Made by a program: the position numbers and the translations under genes
Origin: Shimia sediminis
Lineage (GTDB): Bacteria > Pseudomonadota > Alphaproteobacteria > Rhodobacterales > Rhodobacteraceae
Direction of reading: 5' to 3'
DNA length: 64,000 nt
Assembly (NCBI RefSeq): GCF_003990645.1
Contig: NZ_RYZK01000001.1
Span: 558,001-622,000, forward strand
Shown here: positions 54,733 to 63,867 of the stretch, piece after piece
Position numbering within the stretch: the stretch's first letter is position 1
Layout of the letters: each line of letters starts with the position of its first letter
Notes under the pieces: model-generated
The model's database searches: none
Told to the model about the DNA's origin: nothing
What the model saw: the letters and a program-made list of their open reading frames with translations, nothing else

Positions 54733-55675
54733 CCTCCTCATATCCTTTGGGTTCGTGCTGGTGGCATGTGCTGGGTATGTCCTGTGGAAAGCGCGCCGCC
54801 ACGAAGCCGCCGCCGAGGCAAGTCACCCGCCAGAAGGCCAAATCCTGGACGTCAATGGACACCACGTACACGTCGTTGTGCGAGGCTCCGGCCCGGATCT
54901 GGTTCTGATCCACGGCGCCAGTGGGTCCACGCGCGACATGACGTTTGAACTGGCCTGGCATCTCGAAGATCGCTACCGCCTTCTGATCTTTGATCGCCCG
55001 GGTCTGGGTTACACCGACCGCATCAATCGAACCGGGGCAACCCTTGTCGAACAGGCCGACCTCCTTAGCATCGCTGCTGCCCAATTGGGGGCTGTGAAGC
55101 CCATTGTCGCCGGGCAAAGCTATGGCGGTGCCGTGGCCCTTGCCTGGGCCGTGCACTTCCCCGACCGATTGTCGGCTTTGGTTCCCATCTCTGCTGTGTC
55201 CAGCATCTGGAAAACCCCGCTCGACCTTTACTACCGCACGGTCTCGCACCCCTGGCTTGGTCCTGTGGTGGTCCCCCTTCTCGCTGCCTTTGTCAGCGAC
55301 GCCTATGTCGACAAGGTGATGAAATTTGTCTTTGAACCACAGTCAGAACCCGCTGGTTATGGCTCGTATTTTGGCCCCGGGCTCACTTTGCGGCGCAAAA
55401 CCCTACGGGCAAATGGCCTGCAACGCGCCAACCTGCTACGGGAAATCCACGCCCTCTATCCACGCTATAGCGAAATCATGGTGCCCACCGAAATTGTTCA
55501 CGGTGACTCAGACCTTACCGTCCCGGCTTGGAATCACTCCGAACGCCTCGTGACGCGCATTCCCGACGCCGCACTGACGCTTCTACCCGGCATTGGGCAC
55601 ATGCCCCAACACGTCGCCGCCCCTGACTGCGCCGCTGCAATTGATCGCGCAGCACGACGCGCCGGATTGCACTAG
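54722..55675 (+). CDS. Alpha/beta hydrolase
   Basis: A 317-aa membrane-tethered hydrolase. An N-terminal helix (about 3-23, [20 protein letters not shown]) is followed by the alpha/beta fold: oxyanion [13 protein letters not shown], nucleophile Ser133 in AGQSYGGAV, acid Asp in [10 protein letters not shown] and His in GIGHMPQ. The substrate is unknown; epoxide-hydrolase-like or lipase-like activity is possible. TTG 54722 is used as the start, overlapping metA by 11 bp; GTG 54755 would remove part of the helix. It lies 41 bp before ppk2. Confidence 0.8.
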   Translation: MGASLLISFGFVLVACAGYVLWKARRHEAAAEASHPPEGQILDVNGHHVHVVVRGSGPDLVLIHGASGSTRDMTFELAWHLEDRYRLLIFDRPGLGYTDRINRTGATLVEQADLLSIAAAQLGAVKPIVAGQSYGGAVALAWAVHFPDRLSALVPISAVSSIWKTPLDLYYRTVSHPWLGPVVVPLLAAFVSDAYVDKVMKFVFEPQSEPAGYGSYFGPGLTLRRKTLRANGLQRANLLREIHALYPRYSEIMVPTEIVHGDSDLTVPAWNHSERLVTRIPDAALTLLPGIGHMPQHVAAPDCAAAIDRAARRAGLH

Positions 55676-55716
55676 GCGCGCGGGGCGTCCATATTAAGAA
55701 AAAACGGAGAGGTTTC

Positions 55717-56586
55717 ATGGAGCTGCCCTTTGACGGCGCAATTGGTGCGTATTACGAAAAAGATGCCCCGGACAGCATCCGACAGGCGATACGCTTTGCC
55801 GAAAAAGGCGATATTCTCGACGCCAGCTATCCCCATTCAGAACGCTTGAACCGCAAAGCTTATGACGCCGACATGGCGGCATTGCAGGTTGAGCTGGTAA
55901 AGCTGCAACGCTGGGCCAAGGACTCCGGTGCCCGTATCGCCATTGTGTTCGAAGGCCGAGATGCTGCCGGAAAAGGCGGTACAATCAAGCGCTTCCGGGA
56001 AAATCTTAATCCACGTGGCGCCCGCGTCGTTGCTCTGTCAAAACCCACCGAAACGGAACAGACACAGTGGTACTTTCAACGTTACATTGACCATCTGCCT
56101 TCGGGTGGCGAGATCGTTTGCTTTGACCGATCCTGGTACAATCGCGGTGTTGTTGAAAAAGTCTTTGGCTTCTGCACCGACGAACAACGCGAGCATTTTT
56201 TCTCGCAAGTCCCGGATTTTGAAAGGATGCTCGTAGACGAAGGCATCCTGCTCTTCAAGTTCTGGCTCAACGTGGGACGCGCCGAACAGCTCCGCCGCTT
56301 TCTGAAACGCGAATCCGATCTCTTGAAGCAATGGAAACTCAGTTGGATCGACGTCGAAGGCCTGAAACGTTGGGACGCCTATACAGATGCCATCGGCGAC
56401 ACGCTGACACGTAGCCACTCTGACCATGCCCCCTGGACAGTCATCCGCTCGGACGACAAGCGGCGCGCGCGGCTTGAGGCGATCCGCCATGTGCTGACAA
56501 CGCTGAACTACGACCGAAAGTCTCCAAAATCCCTCGGAAAACCGGATACCAAGGTGTGCGGCAACCCGGATATCTGGAATGCCTAA
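55717..56586 (+). CDS. ppk2: Polyphosphate kinase 2
   Basis: A 289-aa one-domain PPK2. Walker [10 protein letters not shown] is at 80-88, the lid module [20 protein letters not shown] follows, and DRSWYNR is at 137-143. Such enzymes phosphorylate ADP or GDP from polyphosphate. A one-domain class I protein of this length usually makes ATP or GTP from the diphosphate. ATG 55717 has CGGAGAGG at a good distance. The last 8 bp overlap the start of the TetR gene. Confidence 0.94.
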   Translation: MELPFDGAIGAYYEKDAPDSIRQAIRFAEKGDILDASYPHSERLNRKAYDADMAALQVELVKLQRWAKDSGARIAIVFEGRDAAGKGGTIKRFRENLNPRGARVVALSKPTETEQTQWYFQRYIDHLPSGGEIVCFDRSWYNRGVVEKVFGFCTDEQREHFFSQVPDFERMLVDEGILLFKFWLNVGRAEQLRRFLKRESDLLKQWKLSWIDVEGLKRWDAYTDAIGDTLTRSHSDHAPWTVIRSDDKRRARLEAIRHVLTTLNYDRKSPKSLGKPDTKVCGNPDIWNA

Positions 56587-57196
56587 ACGCGGCTATCACC
56601 ACGGCAATCTGCGACAGGCGCTGGTCGAAGCGGCCCTTATGCTGATTGAATCCAAGGGGCCAACTGGCTTTACCCTCTCCGAGGCCGCTAAAAAGGCGGG
56701 CGTCACCCCTGCTGCCGTCTACCGCCACTTTGAAGGCCGCGAAGACCTGATCGCCGAGGCTGCGCGTCAGGGCTATGAGATCTTTGCCGACCTCATGCAA
56801 TATGCCTATGACAAAGGCCAACCCTCGGCACTGGCCTCTTTTGAGGCAACAGGTCGCGCCTATCTCGCCTTTGCGCGCAAATACCCCGGCCACTACATCG
56901 CAATGTTCGAAAGCGGCATTTCCGTCAATCGCACGCCCGAACTTGCCGACGTCGCCGCCCGCGCCCGTGGCGTCATGGAACGCGCGGCCAGCGACCTCAG
57001 CCAACACATTCCACCCGAGAAACGCCCCCCCGCCAGCATGTTCTCAGCCCATATTTGGGCGATGAGTCACGGCGTCGTCGAACTCTACGCCCGTAACAGC
57101 CCCGGCACCCAATCCCCCTTCCCTCCAGAGGACCTGTTGGAAAGCGGCATCGGCGTCTACCTGCGCGGCCTCGGCCTTATCAAACCGGACGAATGA
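56579..57196 (+). CDS. TetR-family transcriptional regulator
   Basis: A 205-aa repressor-type protein. The N-terminal helix-turn-helix covers about 8-55 ([19 protein letters not shown], then [20 protein letters not shown]). The C-terminal ligand domain has WG-like motif [11 protein letters not shown] typical of the TetR_C_33/WHG group. Overlaps ppk2 by 8 bp and the next gene by 4 bp (ATGA), so it is translated with ppk2 and is a natural candidate to autoregulate this gene run. Confidence 0.88.
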   Translation: MPKRGYHHGNLRQALVEAALMLIESKGPTGFTLSEAAKKAGVTPAAVYRHFEGREDLIAEAARQGYEIFADLMQYAYDKGQPSALASFEATGRAYLAFARKYPGHYIAMFESGISVNRTPELADVAARARGVMERAASDLSQHIPPEKRPPASMFSAHIWAMSHGVVELYARNSPGTQSPFPPEDLLESGIGVYLRGLGLIKPDE

Positions 57197-58461
57197 ACAT
57201 GCGAGTTTTCTTTTTCATAGTGCTGGGCTTTTCCCTCACCGCTTGCGGCGAAAAGCAATACAACGAAATCGATCTCATGCCCTCTCCCGTGGCCTTCACC
57301 AGCGGCGCGCTTGATCCGTTCCACGGTCGCAGCGGACAAGAGCTTGTTGGCCAGAATACCCTGTTCTACGCCACCGACCGCGCCCCCGCGACAGAAGAAG
57401 ACGCCAGTGACTTCTATGCCAACCGACGCGGCAACCTGCTGCGCGTAGGCGCGGCAACCGTTACCATGAGCCCGCGCGCCGAGGACTGGGCGGAAATCAA
57501 GAATATTACGCTGTCAGAGGATCGCGGCCCCAAACGCACCCTATCCGTGACCGCCGTTGAAGAGTTCGGCCCCCTGCCCGTCGCCTCGCCCAATCCTTTG
57601 GTCGCGCAACCCTCGACCCAAAGCCTGGCCGAGGCGCGCACCACCTTTCGCAACCGCATCAACCGTCAGCTGTCCAGCTCAGGTGGCAGAGATGCAGTCA
57701 TCTATGTGCATGGCTACAACGTGGATTTCGAGTACCCCACACTGGTTTCGCGGGAACTCCAGCATTTCCTTGGCTACAAGGGGGCCTTCATCAGCTACAA
57801 CTGGCCTGCAACACCCAGCCGCATGGCCTACTTCAAGGACCTTGAAACCGCAGATGCCACCCGCAAAAATCTGCGAGTCCTGATCGAGTTCCTCGCGCAA
57901 GAGACCGACGTGCGGCGAATCCACCTGATCGGCTACAGCGCCGGCTCACGACTGGCGTTCGAAACCACGTACCAACTGGCATTGAAGCACAAATCCAACC
58001 CATCGCGCGCCAAACTTGGTCAGGTTATCCTGATCGGAAGCGATCTTGACCGAACTTATTTTGCGGAAGCCCTGGGCGATGGCCTGCTGAACGTGATGGA
58101 TCAGCTTTCAATCTACATGTCAGGCAACGACTCAGCACTGGCCATGTCCCGCCTCGTCTTTGGCCGTCACCGGCTCGGTCAGGTCTGGGACAGCACCGAA
58201 GAAACTCAGGACATCGAACAACGCCTCGCGTCGCTCTCCAAGCTTAGCCTGATTGATGTAACCGACGCAGAAGGTTCCGGATTGGGCAACGGCCACTGGT
58301 ACTTCCGCTCATCCCCATGGACCAGCAGTGACATCTTTCTTTCGCTGCTCAAAGGTCAGCCACCCGAGAAACGCGGCCTCGTTCGTGACCCGGGATCCGC
58401 TGTCTGGCACTTCCCCGAAGATTATCCAGATCGCATTCTTAGACTCAGCCAAGGCAGCTGA
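57193..58461 (+). CDS. Lipoprotein alpha/beta hydrolase, DUF900 family
   Basis: A 422-aa predicted lipoprotein. The lipobox LTAC puts the lipid-attached Cys at residue 18. The DUF900 (COG4782 esterase) fold is shown by VGQNTLFYATDRAP, DAVIYVHGYNVDFEYP, GAFISYNWPATPSRMAY and nucleophile Ser249 in IGYSAGSRLAF, with WHF-like C-terminal His candidates. It should be an envelope-located serine esterase of unknown substrate. It overlaps the TetR gene (ATGA) and ends the metA-to-esterase run with a terminator. Confidence 0.9.
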   Translation: MNMRVFFFIVLGFSLTACGEKQYNEIDLMPSPVAFTSGALDPFHGRSGQELVGQNTLFYATDRAPATEEDASDFYANRRGNLLRVGAATVTMSPRAEDWAEIKNITLSEDRGPKRTLSVTAVEEFGPLPVASPNPLVAQPSTQSLAEARTTFRNRINRQLSSSGGRDAVIYVHGYNVDFEYPTLVSRELQHFLGYKGAFISYNWPATPSRMAYFKDLETADATRKNLRVLIEFLAQETDVRRIHLIGYSAGSRLAFETTYQLALKHKSNPSRAKLGQVILIGSDLDRTYFAEALGDGLLNVMDQLSIYMSGNDSALAMSRLVFGRHRLGQVWDSTEETQDIEQRLASLSKLSLIDVTDAEGSGLGNGHWYFRSSPWTSSDIFLSLLKGQPPEKRGLVRDPGSAVWHFPEDYPDRILRLSQGS

Positions 58462-58468
58462 CAAAAGA

Positions 58469-58498
58469 AAAGGGCCACCCAACTGGGCGGCCCTTTCC
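58469..58498. terminator. Bidirectional Rho-independent terminator
   Basis: AAAGGGCCACCC (58469-58480) pairs with GGGCGGCCCTTT (58485-58496) with one A/C mismatch and a 4-nt AACT loop. It terminates the lipoprotein hydrolase on the plus strand and rpsI (end 58519) on the minus strand, where the trailing T-rich sequence TTTTCTTTTG is better. Confidence 0.85.
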
Positions 58499-58518
58499 AA
58501 TTCGATATGTCTGGAAGC

Positions 58519-59004
58519 TTAACGCTTCGAGAACTGGAACGAACGACGTGCTTTGCGCTTACCGTATTTCTTACGTTCCACTACGCGGCTGTCGCGGGTC
58601 AGGAAGCCAGCGGCTTTCAGTGGGGCGCGCAAGGAGGGTTCATAAAGCTGCAGAGCCTTCGAAATCCCGTGCTTCACGGCACCAGCCTGACCGGTCAGGC
58701 CGCCACCTTTAACGGTGGCGTAGACGTCGAATTCACCTTCGACACCAGCAACCTGCATCGGCTGACGCAGGATCAGCTGCAGAACGGGACGTGCAAAATA
58801 CTTGTCCTGATCTTTGCCGTTTACGATCACTTTGCCGGAACCTGGTTTGATCCAAACACGGGCAACCGCGTCTTTACGTTTGCCGGTGGCATAGGCACGA
58901 CCCAGCTCGTCACGGACGGGCTCACGCGGTGCGGCGATTTCGACAACAGCTTCTTCACCTGCAACGGCGTTCAGCTCTTCAAGCGAGTTGATTTGATCAG
59001 CCAT
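58519..59004 (-). CDS. rpsI: 30S ribosomal protein S9
   Basis: A 161-aa S9 with the usual alphaproteobacterial N-terminal acidic extension (about 1-35), then [35 protein letters not shown] and the basic C-terminal tail ending RRSFQFSKR, whose terminal Arg reaches the P-site tRNA. It follows rplM by 3 bp in the standard rplM-rpsI operon and ends in a shared terminator. Confidence 0.98.
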   Translation of the reverse strand: MADQINSLEELNAVAGEEAVVEIAAPREPVRDELGRAYATGKRKDAVARVWIKPGSGKVIVNGKDQDKYFARPVLQLILRQPMQVAGVEGEFDVYATVKGGGLTGQAGAVKHGISKALQLYEPSLRAPLKAAGFLTRDSRVVERKKYGKRKARRSFQFSKR

Positions 59005-59007
59005 TGA

Positions 59008-59466
59008 TTAGCTCCGAGTATTCTTAGAGTTCATGGATTTCACATCCAGCACTTCAGGCGACTGGGCCTCGTGCGGATGCTCGGCACCAGCATAAACACG
59101 CAGGTTGGTCATAACCTTGCGCGACAGGCGGTTGCCGGGCAGCATACGCTGAACAGCCTTGGTCACCACGCGCTCGGGGTGATCACCTTCCAGGATTTCC
59201 TGTTTGGTGCGGGACTTGATGCCGCCCGGATGGCCAGTGTGCCAGTAGAAGTTTTCTTCGCGCTTCTTGCCAGTCAGCTGGATTTTGTCCGCGTTGATTA
59301 CGATGACATTGTCACCCATATCCATGTGCGGGGTGAAGGTGGCCTTGTGCTTGCCGCGCAGGCGCATGGCGACGATCGATGCGAGACGGCCCAGCACCAC
59401 GCCTTCGGCGTCGATGATGATCCATTTCTTTTCGATGTCTGCCGGAGTAGCAGAAAAGGTTTTCAT
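59008..59466 (-). CDS. rplM: 50S ribosomal protein L13
   Basis: A 152-aa L13. [19 protein letters not shown], then [17 protein letters not shown], the [15 protein letters not shown] motif and [20 protein letters not shown] are all typical. First gene of rplM-rpsI, with a sigma-70-like promoter about 60-95 bp upstream of its ATG. Confidence 0.98.
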   Translation of the reverse strand: MKTFSATPADIEKKWIIIDAEGVVLGRLASIVAMRLRGKHKATFTPHMDMGDNVIVINADKIQLTGKKREENFYWHTGHPGGIKSRTKQEILEGDHPERVVTKAVQRMLPGNRLSRKVMTNLRVYAGAEHPHEAQSPEVLDVKSMNSKNTRS

Positions 59467-59532
59467 AGTGGGTCTACCTAAGATTTGGTTGACGGATGCA
59501 CCGATGTCAGTGCACCGGAATTCGATTGCGCG

Positions 59533-59560
59533 GTTATATAGCCGTGACCTTCACAGTCAA
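59533..59560 (-). promoter_or_regulatory. Sigma-70-type promoter of rplM-rpsI
   Basis: On the minus strand TTGACT (complement of 59555-59560) and TATAAC (complement of 59533-59538) are separated by 16 bp, close to the -35/-10 consensus. The predicted transcript start is near 59526, giving an untranslated leader of about 60 nt before the rplM ATG. Confidence 0.65.
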
Positions 59561-59607
59561 GCAAGGAAAATCTGTTTTAATACTTTGATTACAATGGTTT
59601 ACAAAAT

Positions 59608-59623
59608 AGGTATTATAATACCT
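59608..59623. repeat. Perfect 16-bp AT-rich palindrome
   Basis: AGGTATTA/TAATACCT, perfect palindrome in the gap between the end of the SLAC1-like gene (59631) and the rplM promoter, about 48 bp upstream of the -35 box. It may be an operator, an UP-like element, or a weak terminator hairpin for the SLAC1 transcript. Confidence 0.6.
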
Positions 59624-59630
59624 CACAAAA

Positions 59631-60602
59631 TCACTGCTCAGGCACGCAAATCTGACCGTGCTTGGCCGCTACCGCAGTCCGATAGAACAATCCCAACATG
59701 ATAACCACCATGAGGGCGAGTAAAACTGCACCGATAACGCTATGCGCCTGCGATCCCGTCGCCTTTGCAAAATTGAAAGATGCAGACGCAAGCGCTGCAA
59801 CCGGAAAGCTCAGCGCCCACCAGGACAACGCAAAGGGTAGTTTTGCCATTTTGGGTGCTTGTACAGCTGTCAAAACGGCAAAGATGTACCCCGCATTCAG
59901 CAGCACCCGTGCGACCCCGTCCACCTGCCCAGTCAGGGATACATATCCCAGATACCCGACCGACGGCGGCGCAATCAGTATGACCAATGTGGGATACAAC
60001 TTGTCCGGCAGAGGGTTGTGAAAAATCAGACGGTTGAACACCAGCGTCAGCAGAACCAGCCAGAACAGGATACCGGCGGAAAAGAACAACCAGCTCAATT
60101 CAACATAGCCCAGCTCTGCCCCCGCAATCGGTGCTACGACATTGCCCACGGCCGGAATGAACCACGCAGGTGTCAAATGACCCACCTCAAACGCCCGATG
60201 GCTGATCCACCCCGAGATCACCGCAATGGTCAGCACGGCCTGCATCACTGCGCCCAGCAACCAGACCCAATTTGCGGCCACCCCAAAGCCGGCCATCAGC
60301 AAAGCCGAGGCCATCAACAGCAATGAAATCGAGATTGCAGGGAAAAACGCCAGCCGCACAGGGTGATTCCACTCCGCTCTTACCGCGTCAGGGTAGCGCA
60401 GGCATTTGACCACATATGTTGCCCCCAGTGCCAGAAACAAGGCGATTGCAAACCACATGACCCAGACGCCAAGCACCACCAACCCTGGCATAAGACCTCG
60501 CGCAGAGATCAACGCGAGGCTCGCCCCCAAGCTGCCCATCACCATGGCAAAAAGCGGAACAGGAAAGTGTTTCAGACGTGGCTCGCGGTCAGTTTCAATC
60601 AT
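59631..60602 (-). CDS. SLAC1/TehA (TDT) family anion transporter
   Basis: A 323-aa membrane protein with about ten hydrophobic helices. FPVPLFAMVMGSLGASLAL opens the fold, and TPAWFIPAVGNVVAPIAG and ELSWLFFSAGILFWLVLL are family segments. The family includes the TehA tellurite-resistance homologue and plant SLAC1 anion channels; bacterial members likely transport chloride, nitrate or organic acids. The TehA-type substrate cannot be inferred, and no tehB is adjacent. It is downstream (86 bp) of the hotdog thioesterase on the same strand. Confidence 0.88.
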   Translation of the reverse strand: MIETDREPRLKHFPVPLFAMVMGSLGASLALISARGLMPGLVVLGVWVMWFAIALFLALGATYVVKCLRYPDAVRAEWNHPVRLAFFPAISISLLLMASALLMAGFGVAANWVWLLGAVMQAVLTIAVISGWISHRAFEVGHLTPAWFIPAVGNVVAPIAGAELGYVELSWLFFSAGILFWLVLLTLVFNRLIFHNPLPDKLYPTLVILIAPPSVGYLGYVSLTGQVDGVARVLLNAGYIFAVLTAVQAPKMAKLPFALSWWALSFPVAALASASFNFAKATGSQAHSVIGAVLLALMVVIMLGLFYRTAVAAKHGQICVPEQ

Positions 60603-60688
60603 GGGGGTCCTCGTGACTTTACGCCGTCCGACGTAACAAAACGCGATTCACATACCAAATACGGAATGTGAAAGCCAACCCCTCAGCC

Positions 60689-61111
60689 TCATTTCTTCGG
60701 AGGAATCGCATAGGTCATGGTAGATCGTGCCACCGGATCGGGCTCGCCTTCTGAATACAGCAGTATGTCAGTTACCGACAGCGTCTTGCCCAGTTTCAGC
60801 AAGGTCGCCCGCGCGATCATGTCCCGCCCGGCCTTGGGTTTGCGCATGAAATCGAACGACGCATTGGTGGTCACGGTCATCGCCTCGCGCCCGATCTGCC
60901 CCATTGTCGCAGCATAGGCCGACACATCAGCCAACCCGAACATGGCTGGTCCGGAAACTGTTCCTCCTGGGCGAAGTTGCCTTTCGGTGACGTTCAAACG
61001 CATGACACAGCCTTTTCCGGTCAATTCTTCGACCACGTAGACACCTTTGATTTGCGGAAAAACCTCTTCGAGGTACGCATTCATTTCTTCTGGCGTAAAC
61101 TGCACACTCAT
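60689..61111 (-). CDS. PaaI-type hotdog thioesterase
   Basis: A 140-aa hotdog-fold protein. GGTVSGPAMFGLADVSAYAA contains the active-site helix, with Asp in LADV the likely catalytic base, and NASFDFMRKPKAGRDMIARATLL makes the core strand. It is expected to hydrolyse an acyl-CoA thioester, probably aryl- or medium-chain. Divergent from the enoyl-CoA hydratase gene (57 bp), which supports a shared role in CoA-thioester turnover (inference). Confidence 0.88.
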   Translation of the reverse strand: MSVQFTPEEMNAYLEEVFPQIKGVYVVEELTGKGCVMRLNVTERQLRPGGTVSGPAMFGLADVSAYAATMGQIGREAMTVTTNASFDFMRKPKAGRDMIARATLLKLGKTLSVTDILLYSEGEPDPVARSTMTYAIPPKK

Positions 61112-61167
61112 GCTTTTCTCCCGTTCGGCGTCCGACTAAGGTTGCCGCAAAGCCAACGGAGGGCAAG

Positions 61168-61953
61168 ATGGCAATTCTTGAACGCCGCGACGTTAATTCG
61201 GTCGCTTATCTCACCATGAATGCACCCGAGCGGATCAACGCCCTCTCCGACGAGATGCTGGCCGCATTGCAAGAAGCCCTGGATGGGCTCAAAGAAGACG
61301 CGTCCACCCGCGCTGTTGTTCTGTCCGGCGCAGGCAAGGCGTTCTGCGCAGGCCACGACCTCAAGCAAATGACCGCGGGACGTCAGGCCGAAGATGGCGG
61401 CAAAGCCTATTTCAAGGATCTTTTTGATCGGTGCGCCAGAATGATGATGACGGTCCAGTCCCTGCCCCAACCTGTTATTGCCCAGGTCCATGGCATCGCC
61501 ACCGCCGCAGGCTGCCAGCTGGTTGCAACCTGTGACATGGCCGTCGCCGCCGAGGGTACACGCTTTGGCGTGAATGGCGTCAATATTGGCCTGTTCTGCT
61601 CAACGCCCATGGTCGCACTCAGCCGTAATATCGCCCGCAAGAAAGCGTTTGAAATGCTGACGACCGGCACGTTCATCCAGGCCGATGAGGCAGAGGCGCT
61701 TGGCCTCGTCAACCATGTCGTGCCCCAGGATCAGCTCGCCGCCAAAACCACCGAATTGGCCGAAACCGTGGCCGGAAAACTGGGCGCGGCCGTCAAGATC
61801 GGCAAACAGGCGTTCTACCAACAGGCTACCATGACCACGGCAGACGCCTATGCCTATGCTGGTGACGTCATGGTCGAGAACATGCTCTATCGCGACACCG
61901 AAGAAGGGATCAGCGCCTTTTTGGAGAAACGGCCACCCGACTGGAAACATTAA
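61168..61953 (+). CDS. Enoyl-CoA hydratase/isomerase family protein
   Basis: A 261-aa crotonase-fold protein. The oxyanion-hole motifs AGKAFCAGHDLKQM and HGIATAAGCQLVATCDMAVA are intact. The usual second catalytic Glu region reads FGVNGVNIGLFCSTP, where the Glu of classical hydratases is not seen, so the precise reaction (hydratase, isomerase or hydrolase) is open. Closest by eye to the ECHDC3-like group. Divergent from the thioesterase. Confidence 0.88.
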   Translation: MAILERRDVNSVAYLTMNAPERINALSDEMLAALQEALDGLKEDASTRAVVLSGAGKAFCAGHDLKQMTAGRQAEDGGKAYFKDLFDRCARMMMTVQSLPQPVIAQVHGIATAAGCQLVATCDMAVAAEGTRFGVNGVNIGLFCSTPMVALSRNIARKKAFEMLTTGTFIQADEAEALGLVNHVVPQDQLAAKTTELAETVAGKLGAAVKIGKQAFYQQATMTTADAYAYAGDVMVENMLYRDTEEGISAFLEKRPPDWKH

Positions 61954-62487
61954 ACGTTTCCGGTCGAGCAACGGTGTTTTTCCGCTCTATGCGGTTATGT
62001 TTTTGGGAAATTTGAGTCAAAGTAAGCACGTACTGAGCCCGCACCGGGGCACCTCCCGGTCTGCTCTGCTAGATCAGATGGCCTCAAACACTGATGCTAT
62101 CTGTCCAGAACGCTAAGTAACCCTTTCGCCCAACGGGTTGAAAAGTGGGGGGTTGCGGATCGGCGCGGCGGCCCTGAAAGACGATTATTGCTTACCTCTC
62201 TTTCAAGAGTTCGCCGCGCCATTTCTCCTTTCTGTCGTGATCACAAAACCGATGGAACGCGGAAAAACACTGTTTCCGACAACGGTTGGTTTTCCCCCTG
62301 TGCGCAGGCACAAAAACCTGCCAGAACGAGCCCGTTGCCCTAGGGTAACCTTTAGCTCTCACCGGGTCGCCACTGCCGGAAGGTCCCTCCAAGGCCCTCT
62401 CTCTGGCCTCGACACACCCAGCATGGCGACCCGTGACCGAGTGACCTTCCTCTTTCCAAACCGTCCCATCTGCCCTATGTCGCGCAC
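61954..62487. other. 534-bp intergenic region with RNA-like hairpins
   Basis: No convincing protein gene. It contains a strong nested stem: GGCGCGGCG (62162-62170) with CGCCGCGCC (62212-62220), and inside it TGAAAGA (62175-62181) with TCTTTCA (62199-62205). Smaller hairpins are GCAGG/CCTGC (62304-62321) and AGGCC/GGCCT around CTCTCTCT near 62390-62407. The region directly precedes trmFO. I tested it by eye against SRP RNA, RNase P RNA and tmRNA signatures and found none of them. Confidence 0.5.
62162..62220. ncRNA. Candidate structured RNA (nested stem)
   Basis: A 59-nt segment: an outer perfect 9-bp GC stem (62162-62170 / 62212-62220) and an inner 7-bp stem (62175-62181 / 62199-62205) around a 17-nt loop. 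The dyad is equal on either strand. It is followed by no clear T-run, so it is not a simple terminator. It may be part of a larger RNA or a 5' leader element of trmFO. No family recognised. Confidence 0.35.
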
Positions 62488-63831
62488 ATGACCAAAACAT
62501 TGCATATCGTCGGCGGCGGCATGGCCGGTTCCGAAGCAGCCTGGCAGGCCGCGCACATGGGTGTAGACGTGGTGATTCACGAAATGCGCCCACAGGTGGA
62601 AACATTTGCCCATCGCACTGGCCATCTGGCCGAGATGGTGTGCTCAAACTCGTTCCGCTCAGACGACGATGAACAGAACGCCGTTGGCCTGCTGCACTGG
62701 GAAATGCGCGCTGCAAATGGTCTCATCATGGCCACGGCCGACAAACACCGCCTGCCCGCTGGCGGCGCCCTCGCCGTTGACCGTGATCCCTTTGCCGAAA
62801 GCGTGACCGCCGCTCTGACGGCCCTGCCCAATGTGCGAATCGAACCCGGCGAAATCACCGAACTGCCGACCGATGGTACCTGGATCTTTGCCACCGGCCC
62901 GCTGACCTCCGCTGGCCTGGGCGCCGCCATCCAAGCCGAGACTGGCGCGGACCGTCTGGCGTTCTTCGACGCCATTGCGCCCATTGTCTACGCCGAGTCG
63001 ATCAACATGGACGTCGCCTGGCTGCAATCACGCTATGACAAGGGCGAGACCGAAGAAGAGCAAAAAGCCTATCTCAACTGCCCGATGACCAAGGACCAGT
63101 ACGAGGCCTTCATCGACGCGCTTCTGGCTGCCGACAAAACCGAGTTCCACGAAGGCGAAACCGCCACCTATTTCGACGGCTGCCTGCCGATCGAGGTCAT
63201 GGCAGACCGTGGCCGCGAAACCCTGCGTTTCGGCCCGATGAAACCGGTTGGCCTGACCAACAGCCATGATCCCGAAAACAAGCCTTATGCTGTGGTGCAA
63301 CTGCGTCGCGATAATGCCTTAGGAACGCTCTATAACATCGTGGGATTTCAGACAAAAATGAAATACGGAGCACAGTCCGAAGTGTTCCGCATGATCCCCG
63401 GTCTCGAGGATGCCTCCTTTGCCCGGCTGGGTGGCATCCACCGCAACACCTTTATCAATTCTCCCACCCTGCTGGACGACCAGATGCGCCTGAAATCCCG
63501 CCCCAACATCCGCTTTGCCGGGCAAGTCACAGGCGTCGAGGGCTACGTCGAAAGCGCCGCCATGGGTCTGCTTGCCGGTCGTCTCGCCGCTGCGGAAATC
63601 CTTGGATTGGACCTTTTCACCGCTCCGCAGAACACCGCCATGGGTGCCCTTGTGCACCACATCACTGGCGGTGCCGAGGCTAAGACTTTCCAGCCCATGA
63701 ACGTGAACTTCGGCCTGTTCCAACCGGTCGAGGGTCTCAAAGGTGGACGCCGTGGCCGCAAGGACCGCTACAAAGCCTACACCGACCGTGCCAAAATCGA
63801 ATGGCAAGGCTGGCTCGACGCACAAAGCTGA
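62488..63831 (+). CDS. trmFO: Methylenetetrahydrofolate-tRNA-(uracil-54-C5)-methyltransferase
   Basis: A 447-aa flavoprotein that methylates U54 of tRNA using methylenetetrahydrofolate and FADH2. The FAD motif [19 protein letters not shown] opens the protein; [27 protein letters not shown] and the C-terminal [14 protein letters not shown] and [13 protein letters not shown] are TrmFO signatures. Catalytic Cys residues are in CSNSFRSDD and LNCPM. Length is normal. The leader region is the structured gap described separately. Confidence 0.96.
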   Translation: MTKTLHIVGGGMAGSEAAWQAAHMGVDVVIHEMRPQVETFAHRTGHLAEMVCSNSFRSDDDEQNAVGLLHWEMRAANGLIMATADKHRLPAGGALAVDRDPFAESVTAALTALPNVRIEPGEITELPTDGTWIFATGPLTSAGLGAAIQAETGADRLAFFDAIAPIVYAESINMDVAWLQSRYDKGETEEEQKAYLNCPMTKDQYEAFIDALLAADKTEFHEGETATYFDGCLPIEVMADRGRETLRFGPMKPVGLTNSHDPENKPYAVVQLRRDNALGTLYNIVGFQTKMKYGAQSEVFRMIPGLEDASFARLGGIHRNTFINSPTLLDDQMRLKSRPNIRFAGQVTGVEGYVESAAMGLLAGRLAAAEILGLDLFTAPQNTAMGALVHHITGGAEAKTFQPMNVNFGLFQPVEGLKGGRRGRKDRYKAYTDRAKIEWQGWLDAQS

Positions 63832-63867
63832 CTGGACGCCGCCTGCCCTATCCGCTTTAGTCAGCGC

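Noticed and set aside
61954-62487. SRP RNA, RNase P RNA or tmRNA in the gap
   Set aside because: A CCGGAAGG string near 62383 recalls the SRP tetraloop, but the conserved AGCAGCC partner is missing. No RNase P GAGGAAAGTCCGGGC and no tmRNA tag or acceptor domain were found.
62192-62716. 174-codon minus-strand frame over the gap before trmFO
   Set aside because: Arg/Ser/Pro-rich translation without motifs, overlapping the start of trmFO; it looks like a chance frame over a structured region.
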